Shown piece after piece: positions 1 to 6,288 of a DNA stretch of 6,639 nt. This DNA comes from REEB95 sp035632395 (GTDB lineage Bacteria > Pseudomonadota > Alphaproteobacteria > ATCC43930 > CGMCC-115725). The stretch spans positions 1 to 6,639 of the forward strand of contig DASQGX010000028.1 of the NCBI GenBank assembly GCA_035632395.1, given 5' to 3'. How positions within the stretch are numbered: the stretch's first letter is position 1; each line of letters starts with the position of its first letter. Under the pieces are notes generated by a model. That model saw only the letters and a program-made list of their open reading frames with translations, had not been told where the DNA came from and made no database searches. A program made the position numbers and the translations under genes.

Positions 1-75
1 ACCCGACAGCCGTACCGCCTTGCCTTCGTGGTCCAGGCGCAATTCGCCGCAATTATGCGTCCGATAGAGATGCAT
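1..75 (-). CDS. aspS: Aspartyl-tRNA synthetase, N-terminal fragment (partial, runs off the left edge)
   Basis: The minus strand from the ATG at 75-73 reads 25 codons to the window edge without a stop. The peptide starts MHLYRTHNCGEL and ends KAVRLSG. This matches the N-terminus of bacterial aspartyl-tRNA synthetases, in which an 'M-x-x-YRTHxCGxL' opening leads into '(T/A)VRLSGWV', the first strands of the OB-fold anticodon-binding domain. The enzyme charges tRNA-Asp with aspartate in the cytoplasm. An AGGA about 11 nt upstream of the ATG is a plausible ribosome binding site, and a TTGACA box lies further upstream. The gene is divergent from rnd. Only about 4% of the usual ~590 residues is visible, so nothing can be said about the catalytic core or about whether the enzyme also charges tRNA-Asn. 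The family call rests on this short but characteristic start. Confidence 0.85.
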   Translation of the reverse strand, partial: MHLYRTHNCGELRLDHEGKAVRLSG

Positions 76-107
76 CTGCCGATCCGTCCTTCGCGCGAGC
101 GAGGCGA

Positions 108-136
108 AAAGCGCACGGGACCGGGCTTTTTGTCAA
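108..136 (-). promoter_or_regulatory. Putative sigma-70 type promoter of aspS
   Basis: On the minus strand a perfect TTGACA hexamer occupies 136-131. Seventeen bases downstream, 113-108 reads CGCTTT, a poor but T-rich -10; shifting by one base gives GCTTTT. Initiation near position 101 would leave a leader of about 26 nt before the aspS ATG, carrying the AGGA motif. The -35 match is strong and the -10 weak, as is common for housekeeping promoters in GC-rich alphaproteobacteria. No other element in the 115-nt divergent region (76-190) looks as good. The plus strand carries TTGTCA at 130-135, overlapping the same bases and facing rnd, but without a recognisable -10. Confidence 0.45.
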
Positions 137-190
137 GGCGCGCGTCCTTCTCGGTTTCTGGCCGCCGGCGATTCGGTGTATGAAAGCGGC

Positions 191-1369
191 ATGAGTGATT
201 TGATCACCGATCGCGCCGCGCTCGAGGCGTTTTGCCGCGGCCTTGCCGGCGCGCCTTATGTCACCGTCGATACCGAATTCATGCGCGATAAGACCTATTG
301 GCCACAGCTGTGCCTTGTGCAGCTGGCGGGGCCGGCGAGCGCCGCCGCAATCGATCCACTGGCCCAGGGGATGGACCTGGCGCCGCTTTACGCCCTGATG
401 GCCGATCCGGCCATTCTCAAGGTCTTCCACGCCGCGCGGCAGGACATCGAGATCTTCTACAACGCCACCGGCAAAGTGCCGGCGCCGATCTTCGACAGCC
501 AGGTCGCGGCGATGGTCTGCGGCTTCGGCGAGTCGGCGAGCTACGAAACCCTCGCGGCGCGGCTGGCTGGCGCGCATATCGACAAGACGTCACGCTTCAC
601 CGACTGGTCGCACCGGCCGCTGACCGAGCGGCAGCTCAAATACGCCATCGCCGACGTGACGCATCTGCGCTTGGTCTACGAGAAATTGGCCGCGCAGCTC
701 GACCGCAGCGGCCGCCACGGCTGGCTCGACGAGGAGATGGCGGTGCTCACCAATCCGGCGACCTATCGGCTCGATCCGGCCGACGCCTGGAAGCGGCTCA
801 AGGTGCGCAGCAACAATCGCCGGATGCTCGCGCTGGTGCGCGAGCTAGCGGCCTGGCGCGAGACGGCGGCGCAACAGCGCAATCTGCCGCGCAGCCGGAT
901 CATCCGTGACGAAGCTTTGCTCGAGATTGCCGCCCACGCGCCGGCCAGCACCGACGAGCTTGCGCGCACCCGCGGTCTCGGCAAGGGCTTTGCCGAAGGC
1001 CGGGTGGGCGGCGAAGTGCTGGCGGTCGTGGCGCGCGTTGTCGAGCTGTCGGAAAGCGAATATCCGCATCCGGCGCCGCGGCGCGAATTGCCACAAGGCC
1101 TCGGTCCGCTCGTCGAGTTGCTGCGCGTCCTGTTGAAGCTGCGATGCGAGGAGAATCACGTCGCCACCAAGCTGGTCGCCGACAGCGAGGACCTCGAGAT
1201 GATCGCGGCCGACGATCAAGCTCCGGTGCGCGCATTGCAAGGCTGGCGTGCCGAATTGTTCGGCAAGGATGCGCTTGACCTGAAGCATGGCCGACTGGCG
1301 CTGACCGCCGCCGGCAAGCGCATCAAGCTGGTGCGCACCGCCGCCACGCCAGCCGCAGCCGCGCAATAA
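191..1369 (+). CDS. rnd: Ribonuclease D (DEDDy 3'-5' exoribonuclease)
   Basis: This encodes a 392-residue protein, the usual RNase D length. RNase D is a cytoplasmic 3'-5' exonuclease that trims tRNA precursors and other stable RNA. All DEDDy residues are visible: Exo I VTVDTEFMRD with D27 and E29, Exo II FHAARQDIEIF with D85, and Exo III KYAIADVTHL with Y151 and D155. An HRDC nucleic-acid-binding domain follows at about residues 207-285 (NNRRMLALVRELAAWRE, then NLPRSRIIRDEALLEIA), with a second helical region to the C-terminus. I chose ATG 191 (MSDLITDRAALEAFC) over the in-frame GTG at 176 because the five extra residues are not family-like and no ribosome site precedes the GTG. The site before ATG 191 (GAAAGCGG) is itself weak. 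The gene is divergent from aspS and ends 3 nt from the convergent ppx stop. The Ala-rich tail (PAAAAQ) is unremarkable. Confidence 0.95.
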   Translation: MSDLITDRAALEAFCRGLAGAPYVTVDTEFMRDKTYWPQLCLVQLAGPASAAAIDPLAQGMDLAPLYALMADPAILKVFHAARQDIEIFYNATGKVPAPIFDSQVAAMVCGFGESASYETLAARLAGAHIDKTSRFTDWSHRPLTERQLKYAIADVTHLRLVYEKLAAQLDRSGRHGWLDEEMAVLTNPATYRLDPADAWKRLKVRSNNRRMLALVRELAAWRETAAQQRNLPRSRIIRDEALLEIAAHAPASTDELARTRGLGKGFAEGRVGGEVLAVVARVVELSESEYPHPAPRRELPQGLGPLVELLRVLLKLRCEENHVATKLVADSEDLEMIAADDQAPVRALQGWRAELFGKDALDLKHGRLALTAAGKRIKLVRTAATPAAAAQ

Positions 1370-1372
1370 CGT

Positions 1373-2872
1373 TCAGGGACGTCTCATCACGCCTTTGCGG
1401 CCCATGGCTTTGGCCAGCGCATCGAGGCGCCGTTGCACGCTTTCGCCGAAGCGCTGCGCACCATCGCCGTTGAGCGACAGCTGGATTTCATGGCCTTGCG
1501 GGGCAATCGACGTGCCGTGCAGTGCGGCCGGCACGCCGCCGCTGATCGTATAGGCGAGGCGCAACGCCAAGCCGATGATGCGCGCCGCCGGCAGTTCGGA
1601 TTCATCGAGCAATTCGAGCGGCGCCAACAGTTCGACCGTGCCGCGGCCACCGTAGCGCGCGTGCAGCGCTGCGGCGACGAATGCCCGGCCAGCGTGATCG
1701 ATGCCCGCGACCGGCATATAGAGTGCGTGCCGGACTGCCTGCTCGGCGCGGTAATCCGGATGATCGTTCCAGGCGATGTCGGACAGCACCGCCGCCGCGT
1801 GCCGCAGCCGCTTCTGCTCGGGCCGCTCCTTGGGGAACAGCGGATTCATCCAGGCAAACAGCGCATCGCCGATGTCGCTGAAGCGGGTGTTGGCGCGCGC
1901 GGTTTCGAGACAGGCGGTGATCAGCGGATCGGCCGCGCGCTCGGCCGGATCGAGCAGGCTGAAATGATGGCCTTCCCGCAGTCCCCAGGCCGAGAAGACG
2001 ATGCGTTTCGGGTCCATCCGCTTCATGATGCGCGCGAGCACGCGGCCAGCCAGCGGCACGACCTCGAGCCGCTTCTTGGATAGGCCCGCGATACCATCGA
2101 GCGACTTGCGCGTCTGCTTGGCGACGAAGTCGACGAATCGCTCGGCCTCGCCGCGCGACAGCGTATAGTTCTGGATAATGTGCAGCGGATACTGGCTTTC
2201 CGCCATGTGGATGCGCGCCAGGGCGCGCCATGACCCGCCGACGGCGTAGAAATTGCCGCCATCGGCGGCGGTCAGCCACGGCACCGTCGCCAAAAGCCGG
2301 TCGATGACGTCCTTGAGCTTCTTGTCGTCATCGGCGAGATCGGCCAGCCGCAGCGGTCCGAGCGGCAAGGTCGCGGCGCGGCCGACGGCGCTTTTGCCGA
2401 TCTCGATCAGCTCAATCGAGCCGCCGCCCAGATCGCCGACAATGCCGCCAGCATCGGGCATGCCCGCCAGCACGCCCATCGCCGACAACCTCCCCTCTTC
2501 CTCGCCCGACAGGACGCGGACGCGCAAATTGTAACGCTTCTCGATTTCCTGGACGAAGGCCGGTCCGTCCGCGGCATCGCGCACCGCCGCCGTCGCCAGC
2601 ACATCGAATCGGGTGGCGCCGAGCGTCCGCGCCAGGGCCACGAAGCGCTGCATGTTGGCGCGCGCCATCTCGACGCCTTCGGCATCGAGCTTGCCGGTCT
2701 TGTTGAGGCTGCGGCCAAGACCGCAGAGAACCTTTTCGTTGAACAGCGTCCGCGCCGGGCGCTTCAACCCGTCGAACACCACGAGGCGCAGGGAATTCGA
2801 GCCGATATCGACGACCGCAACCGCGTCACGCCGGACGGCTCCTTCGGCCGCCACGGCAAAACGCGACGCCAT
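1373..2872 (-). CDS. ppx: Exopolyphosphatase (Ppx/GppA family)
   Basis: This 499-residue protein belongs to the ASKHA-fold Ppx/GppA phosphatases, which release phosphate processively from polyphosphate ends; some members also hydrolyse pppGpp. Phosphate loop 1 is VVDIGSNSLRLVV (residues 20-32). The ATAAVRDA motif (93-100) is typical. SGEEEGRLS (122-130) carries the catalytic glutamate region, and GDLGGGSIEL (146-155) is phosphate loop 2. The C-terminal third, about 315-499, is the helical HD-like domain (RHAAAVLSDIAW at 357-368, then NDHPDYR), present in long PPX proteins and absent from short ones. The ATG lies 2 nt after the ppk TGA (TGA-GA-ATG) with no strong ribosome site of its own, so translational coupling to ppk is likely. 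Pairing with ppk favours exopolyphosphatase over GppA activity; sequence alone cannot exclude dual function. Confidence 0.93.
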   Translation of the reverse strand: MASRFAVAAEGAVRRDAVAVVDIGSNSLRLVVFDGLKRPARTLFNEKVLCGLGRSLNKTGKLDAEGVEMARANMQRFVALARTLGATRFDVLATAAVRDAADGPAFVQEIEKRYNLRVRVLSGEEEGRLSAMGVLAGMPDAGGIVGDLGGGSIELIEIGKSAVGRAATLPLGPLRLADLADDDKKLKDVIDRLLATVPWLTAADGGNFYAVGGSWRALARIHMAESQYPLHIIQNYTLSRGEAERFVDFVAKQTRKSLDGIAGLSKKRLEVVPLAGRVLARIMKRMDPKRIVFSAWGLREGHHFSLLDPAERAADPLITACLETARANTRFSDIGDALFAWMNPLFPKERPEQKRLRHAAAVLSDIAWNDHPDYRAEQAVRHALYMPVAGIDHAGRAFVAAALHARYGGRGTVELLAPLELLDESELPAARIIGLALRLAYTISGGVPAALHGTSIAPQGHEIQLSLNGDGAQRFGESVQRRLDALAKAMGRKGVMRRP

Positions 2873-2874
2873 TC

Positions 2875-5040
2875 TCAGGAGTCGCCCCGTTCGGTCACCA
2901 ATCGCGGCGACGACCGTGCACGTTGCTGCAAGGCACTGCCACGACCGGAGAGGCTCGGATTGGTCATGAAATATGTATGCGCGCTCGGCGCGTTAGGGTC
3001 AACACTCGCCCGCTCGTAGATGCCGTCGGATCGCAGCCACCAGCTCTGCGCCTCGTCCTTCAGCGAGGTCTGCATGATCTCGACCATGACCTGACGATGG
3101 ACGGTCTCGTTCTCGATCGGCACCAGCGCCTCGACTCGCCAGTCGAAATTGCGCGGCATCCAATCCGCGGACGAAATGAACACCAGCGCGTCGTGCGACG
3201 GCAGCGCCTTGCCGTTGCCGAAGCACACGATTCGACCGTGCTCGAGGAAGCGACCGATGATGCTTTTGACGCGGATGTTCTCGGACAGACGCTTGACGCC
3301 CGGCCGCAGGCAGCAGATGCCGCGGACGATCAGATCAATCTTCACCCCTTCCTGCGAAGCGGCGTAGAGGCGGTCGATCAATGCCGGGTCAACCAGCGAA
3401 TTGAGCTTCGCCCAGATCTGCGCCGGCCGGCCGGCGCGGGCGTGCGCGATTTCGCCGTCGATCAGCTGGGTCAGGCGCTGGCGCAGATTGATCGGCGCGA
3501 TCGCGATCTTCTCAAGCTTGGCGGGCGTCGCATAGCCGGTCATGTAATTGAACAGCTGCTGCGCATCGCGGCACAGCGCGGGGTCACAGGTGAAGAAGCT
3601 GAGGTCGGTGTAAACCTTGGCAGTGTACGGATGGTAGTTGCCGGTGCCGTAGTGGACGTAAAGGCGCAACTCGCCGCTTTCCCGACGGGCCACCAGCGAG
3701 ACCTTGCAATGGGTCTTGAGCTGAATGAAGCCGTAAACAACCTGCACGCCGGCCCGCTCCAGGTCGCGCGCCCAGCGGATGTTGCGTTCCTCGTCGAAGC
3801 GGGCCTTGAGCTCGACCAGCGCGGTGACGGACTTGCCGGCCTCGGCGGCTTCGATCAGGGCGCGGACGATCGGGCTATCGTCGCTGGTGCGATAGAGCGT
3901 CTGCTTGATGGCGACGACCGCCGGATCATGTGCGGCCTGGCGCACGAACTGCACCACGACATCGAAGCTCTCGTAGGGATGATGGACGACGATGTCCTTC
4001 TGGCGGATTGCCGCGAAACAATCGCCGCCGAAATCACGAATGCGCTCCGGGAAACGCGGATTGTATGGCGTGAAGACCAGGTCCGGACGTTCGTCGACGA
4101 TTAGCTGCTTGGTGTCGGCTAGGCCGAGAATGCCGTCGAGTGGAAACACGTCATCGGCCGAGGCATCGAGCCGCTCGATGAGAAAGCGGCGCAGCTCTTC
4201 GGGCATCGCCGCCTCGACGCCGAGATAGATGACATGACCGCGCCGGCGCCGCTTCAAGGCGCTCTCGAACAGCCGCACAAGATCCTCGGCCTCTTCCTCG
4301 ATTTCGACTTCGCTGTCGCGCAAAACGCGGAACATGCCCTTGCCCACGACCGCGAAACCCGGAAAGAGCTGATCGAGGAATTCGCCGACCACCTGCTCGA
4401 CTGGGATAAAGCGGATTTCCTTCCCCGGCAGACGGACAAACCGCGCGATCGACGGCGGAATCAGGATGAGCGCCTGCATCCGGTTGCCATCGCTCTTGCG
4501 CGCCAACTCGAGCACCAAGCCGAAGCCGAGATTGGCGACGAACGGGAACGGATGCGCCGGATCGATCGCCAGCGGCGTCAGCACCGGGAAGATATCCGCC
4601 ATGAACCGCTCGCCGACGAACGTACGGTCGGCGGCAGTCAGGCCCTCGGGACCGACGACGGCGACGCCGTGCTCGGTCATCTCCTGGCGCAGGGCCCGCC
4701 AAGTCACCTGCTGGTCCTGCATCAGCTTGCCGGCGCGGCGATTGATCGCGACCAGCTGTTGCGCCGGCGTCAGGCCGTCCTGACTGGGTGTCGCGATGCC
4801 GGCCTGGACCTGCCCCTTGAGTCCGGCAACACGCACCATGTAGAACTCGTCGAGATTGTTCGCCGAGATCGACAGGAAGCGCAGACGCTCCAGCACGGGA
4901 TAACGGCGATTGTCGGCTTCGGCGAGGACGCGCTCATTGAAGGCAAGCCAAGACAGCTCGCGGTTGATAAACCGGTCGGGCGAACGTTCGCCCGCCGGTG
5001 CGCCTGCCGAGCGCGCTTGCGCTTCCGGCCTGACCGCCAT
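2875..5040 (-). CDS. ppk: Polyphosphate kinase 1
   Basis: PPK1 reversibly transfers the ATP gamma-phosphate onto inorganic polyphosphate, through an autophosphorylated histidine. From ATG 5040 the protein has 721 residues, normal for the family. The N-terminal domain begins FINRELSWLAFNERVL (about residue 24) and continues to SANNLDEFYMVRVAG; the head domain and two phospholipase D-like catalytic domains follow. The counterparts of E. coli His435 and His454 are H444 (LKTHCK) and H463 (YVHYGTGNYHPY), with the same 19-residue spacing. R384 (TLYRTSDD) and R414 (KARFDEE) match the E. coli Mg-binding arginines 375 and 405 in spacing. An in-frame ATG at 5052 would add MERE, but it has no ribosome site, whereas ATG 5040 is preceded by GGAG with a 6-nt gap. 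The last 30 or so residues are Ser/Arg-rich and probably disordered. It is the first gene of the ppk-ppx operon and is divergent from sixA. Confidence 0.97.
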   Translation of the reverse strand: MAVRPEAQARSAGAPAGERSPDRFINRELSWLAFNERVLAEADNRRYPVLERLRFLSISANNLDEFYMVRVAGLKGQVQAGIATPSQDGLTPAQQLVAINRRAGKLMQDQQVTWRALRQEMTEHGVAVVGPEGLTAADRTFVGERFMADIFPVLTPLAIDPAHPFPFVANLGFGLVLELARKSDGNRMQALILIPPSIARFVRLPGKEIRFIPVEQVVGEFLDQLFPGFAVVGKGMFRVLRDSEVEIEEEAEDLVRLFESALKRRRRGHVIYLGVEAAMPEELRRFLIERLDASADDVFPLDGILGLADTKQLIVDERPDLVFTPYNPRFPERIRDFGGDCFAAIRQKDIVVHHPYESFDVVVQFVRQAAHDPAVVAIKQTLYRTSDDSPIVRALIEAAEAGKSVTALVELKARFDEERNIRWARDLERAGVQVVYGFIQLKTHCKVSLVARRESGELRLYVHYGTGNYHPYTAKVYTDLSFFTCDPALCRDAQQLFNYMTGYATPAKLEKIAIAPINLRQRLTQLIDGEIAHARAGRPAQIWAKLNSLVDPALIDRLYAASQEGVKIDLIVRGICCLRPGVKRLSENIRVKSIIGRFLEHGRIVCFGNGKALPSHDALVFISSADWMPRNFDWRVEALVPIENETVHRQVMVEIMQTSLKDEAQSWWLRSDGIYERASVDPNAPSAHTYFMTNPSLSGRGSALQQRARSSPRLVTERGDS

Positions 5041-5050
5041 TTCCCGCTCC
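5041..5050 (-). promoter_or_regulatory. Ribosome binding site that sets the ppk start
   Basis: On the minus strand GGAG at 5050-5047 is followed by CGGGAA and then ATG at 5040-5038. This is a textbook Shine-Dalgarno with 6-nt spacing. The motif overlaps the alternative upstream ATG (5052-5050), which lacks any such site and would sit only a couple of bases from the transcript start predicted from the AT-rich box at 5061-5066. Both points favour the shorter 721-residue product. Confidence 0.6.
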
Positions 5051-5052
5051 AT

Positions 5053-5091
5053 GCCGCAAGTTTATAAACCCTATGTGAACATCTTATTGCG
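5053..5091. promoter_or_regulatory. Divergent ppk / sixA control region with two inverted repeats
   Basis: Between the divergent ppk and sixA starts lies a short AT-rich island in otherwise GC-rich DNA. It holds a perfect 10-bp palindrome, GTTTATAAAC, at 5060-5069. Three bases further on is a second inverted repeat, ATGTgaACAT, at 5073-5082. Because it is palindromic, the first element offers a TATAAA -10-like box to both strands; on the minus strand (5066-5061) it would place the ppk transcript start near 5054. Neither direction has a good -35 hexamer. No match to a Pho box (CTGTCAT repeats) is seen. The elements could be operators, a shared -10 region, or chance; no regulator can be named. 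Confidence 0.35.
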
Positions 5092-5106
5092 GTGCGGGGC
5101 AAGCAA

Positions 5107-5622
5107 TTGAGCACACTTTTCCTTTTGCGGCATGCCAAGGCCGTGGCCCAGCACGCAGACGGCGACCGCGCCCGCGGATTGAGTGATGCCGGCCGCGACA
5201 GCGCGCGCACGATCGCCGCCGCGATCGCCGAACGTCACATTGCGCCGTCGCTGGTCCTGTGTTCGGACTCGGCCCGCACGCGAGAAACCCTCGACATGGT
5301 TCTGCCGGCGCTGAAACCCCCGCCCGAGATCATCTACGAGGAGGCGCTCTACCTCGCCGACGCCAAACAGCTGCTCCAGCGGCTTCGCCACATTCCGGAC
5401 AGCGTACGTTCGGTCATGCTGGTCGCTCACAATCCCGGCCTGCAGGAGCTTGCAGTGCTGTTGTCGGACCAGCCGACGGGCCCGTTGATGGCGCGCTTGA
5501 TTCAGGATTTTCCGACGGCGGGTCTGGCGCGCTTTGAAGTCAATTTGCCATGGTCCGCGCTGGAACGCGGCGGTGCGCGCGTGATGGCCATCCTCGTGCC
5601 CAGCGCGCTGGCGAAGCGCTAA
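5107..5622 (+). CDS. sixA: SixA-type histidine phosphatase (RHG/phosphoglycerate mutase-like superfamily)
   Basis: The product, 171 residues from TTG 5107, is a small single-domain histidine phosphatase. The N-terminal motif is STLFLLRHAKA with R8 and the phospho-accepting H9. R57 lies in SDSARTRET and H108 in LVAHNPG. This arrangement agrees with E. coli SixA (Arg7, His8, Arg55, His108), which dephosphorylates phosphohistidine on ArcB and on the nitrogen phosphotransferase system. The partner here is unknown; no histidine kinase or PTS gene is in view. GTG 5092 is an alternative start adding five residues (MRGKQ), but it has no ribosome site. TTG 5107 has GGGG 7 nt upstream and gives a family-like N-terminus, so the start is only moderately sure. 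The gene lies divergent from ppk and its stop overlaps that of hdaA on the other strand. Confidence 0.85.
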   Translation: MSTLFLLRHAKAVAQHADGDRARGLSDAGRDSARTIAAAIAERHIAPSLVLCSDSARTRETLDMVLPALKPPPEIIYEEALYLADAKQLLQRLRHIPDSVRSVMLVAHNPGLQELAVLLSDQPTGPLMARLIQDFPTAGLARFEVNLPWSALERGGARVMAILVPSALAKR

Positions 5623-6287
5623 AGCTGCAAGACCTGGCGGGCAAAAGGCGCTGTGATTGGGCGCTTTTCGGCCAACGCCGCAGCGTCGAGCGTCGCCACC
5701 GCCGCGCGTGCGGCGGCGAATGATCGCTCGATCCGCGCAACAAGATAGGCGATCACGTCGGCGGCGACCGTCACCTGCCGATCGGCGAAGAGTTTCACCA
5801 GCACCGCGCCCAGCAACGCATCGTCCGGCGGATTGAGCGCCACCGCCGGCGCCGCCAGCAGCCGCGACCGTAGATCGGCCAACGCGATCGGCCATCGCGC
5901 GGGCGGCTCGGGCGCAACGATCAATAGGTGTCCGCGCCGCTCAGCAACCAGATTGTGCAGATGAAGCAGCGCCTGCTCGGGCGCGTGCGCGGCGTCATCG
6001 ACGACGACGGCGCGTGCGCCGCCGACAAGATCGGGAACGGCCGCGACGTCGAGCGCGGTCGGCTCGATGAAGATCGTGGCGGCACCGGTCGCGCGCACGC
6101 GGGCGGCGAAGACATGCGCCAGATGCGTCTTGCCCGAGCCCGGCGAACCGTAAAGCGCCAACGCGGGCCTCGACCAATCCGGCCAGCGTTCGAGCCATTT
6201 CACCGCAGCTTCGTTGGAGGCGGCGACCAGGAAATCTTCCCGGCCGAGCGCCGGCAAATGACCGAGATCGAGCGGCAGCTGCGCCAC
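5619..6287 (-). CDS. hdaA: HdaA, DnaA-like AAA+ regulator of replication initiation
   Basis: This is a 222-residue AAA+ protein of the Hda/DnaA family that lacks the DnaA DNA-binding domain. With the sliding clamp it stimulates ATP hydrolysis by DnaA and so limits re-initiation. The clamp-binding peptide QLPLDL sits at residues 3-8. Walker A is GSPGSGKT (47-54) and Walker B is AVVVDD (92-97). Sensor 1 follows as HLLIVAPE, the arginine finger is likely R141 in LRSRL, and the sensor 2 arginine is R187 in RIERSFAAA. I chose GTG 6287, one base after the upstream TAG (TAG-C-GTG), because it puts the clamp motif at the very N-terminus as in relatives. ATG 6326 would add 13 Arg-rich residues and overlap the upstream gene by 38 nt. 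The TAG stop overlaps the sixA TAA. Confidence 0.9.
   Translation of the reverse strand: MAQLPLDLGHLPALGREDFLVAASNEAAVKWLERWPDWSRPALALYGSPGSGKTHLAHVFAARVRATGAATIFIEPTALDVAAVPDLVGGARAVVVDDAAHAPEQALLHLHNLVAERRGHLLIVAPEPPARWPIALADLRSRLLAAPAVALNPPDDALLGAVLVKLFADRQVTVAADVIAYLVARIERSFAAARAAVATLDAAALAEKRPITAPFARQVLQL
5643..5668. terminator. Weak bidirectional terminator-like stem-loop in the hdaA 3' end
   Basis: AAAA (5643-5646), a bulged G, and GCGC (5648-5651) can pair with GCGC (5661-5664) followed by TTTT (5665-5668) across a 9-nt loop. The A and T runs flank the GC stem, so either strand ends in a short U-tract. It lies 21 nt past the sixA stop and just inside the hdaA coding end. The stem is short and bulged, so this is only a candidate. 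No other intrinsic terminator is apparent at this convergent junction. Confidence 0.22.
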
Positions 6288-6288
6288 G

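Noticed and set aside
176..190. Upstream GTG start for rnd
   Set aside because: It has no ribosome binding site and the extra residues do not resemble RNase D N-termini, which begin close to the MSDLITD segment.
53..577. A 174-codon minus-strand open frame over the rnd start and divergent region
   Set aside because: It conflicts with both rnd and the aspS start, and its peptide is Arg-rich without family features.
1433..2083. A 216-codon plus-strand open frame opposite the ppx 3' half
   Set aside because: It is antisense to the conserved PPX C-terminal domain and has no motif of its own.
2923..4104. A 393-codon open frame on the plus strand opposite ppk
   Set aside because: It lies wholly antisense to an intact ppk, has a composition rich in Arg, Asp, Leu and Ala with no recognisable motif, and is expected from GC-rich codon bias.
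4234..5067. A 277-codon open frame on the plus strand opposite the ppk 5' half
   Set aside because: It is antisense to conserved PPK1 domains and shows no family motif, so it is a shadow frame.
5699..5716. Perfect 7-bp GC hairpin (CCGCCGC / GCGGCGG, 4-nt loop) inside hdaA
   Set aside because: It has no T-run on either side and falls in alanine-rich codons, so base composition explains it better than termination.
5071..5895. A 274-codon open frame on the minus strand across sixA and the hdaA 3' end
   Set aside because: It overlaps two well-supported genes, is Arg/Gly-rich low-complexity sequence, and has no recognisable domain.
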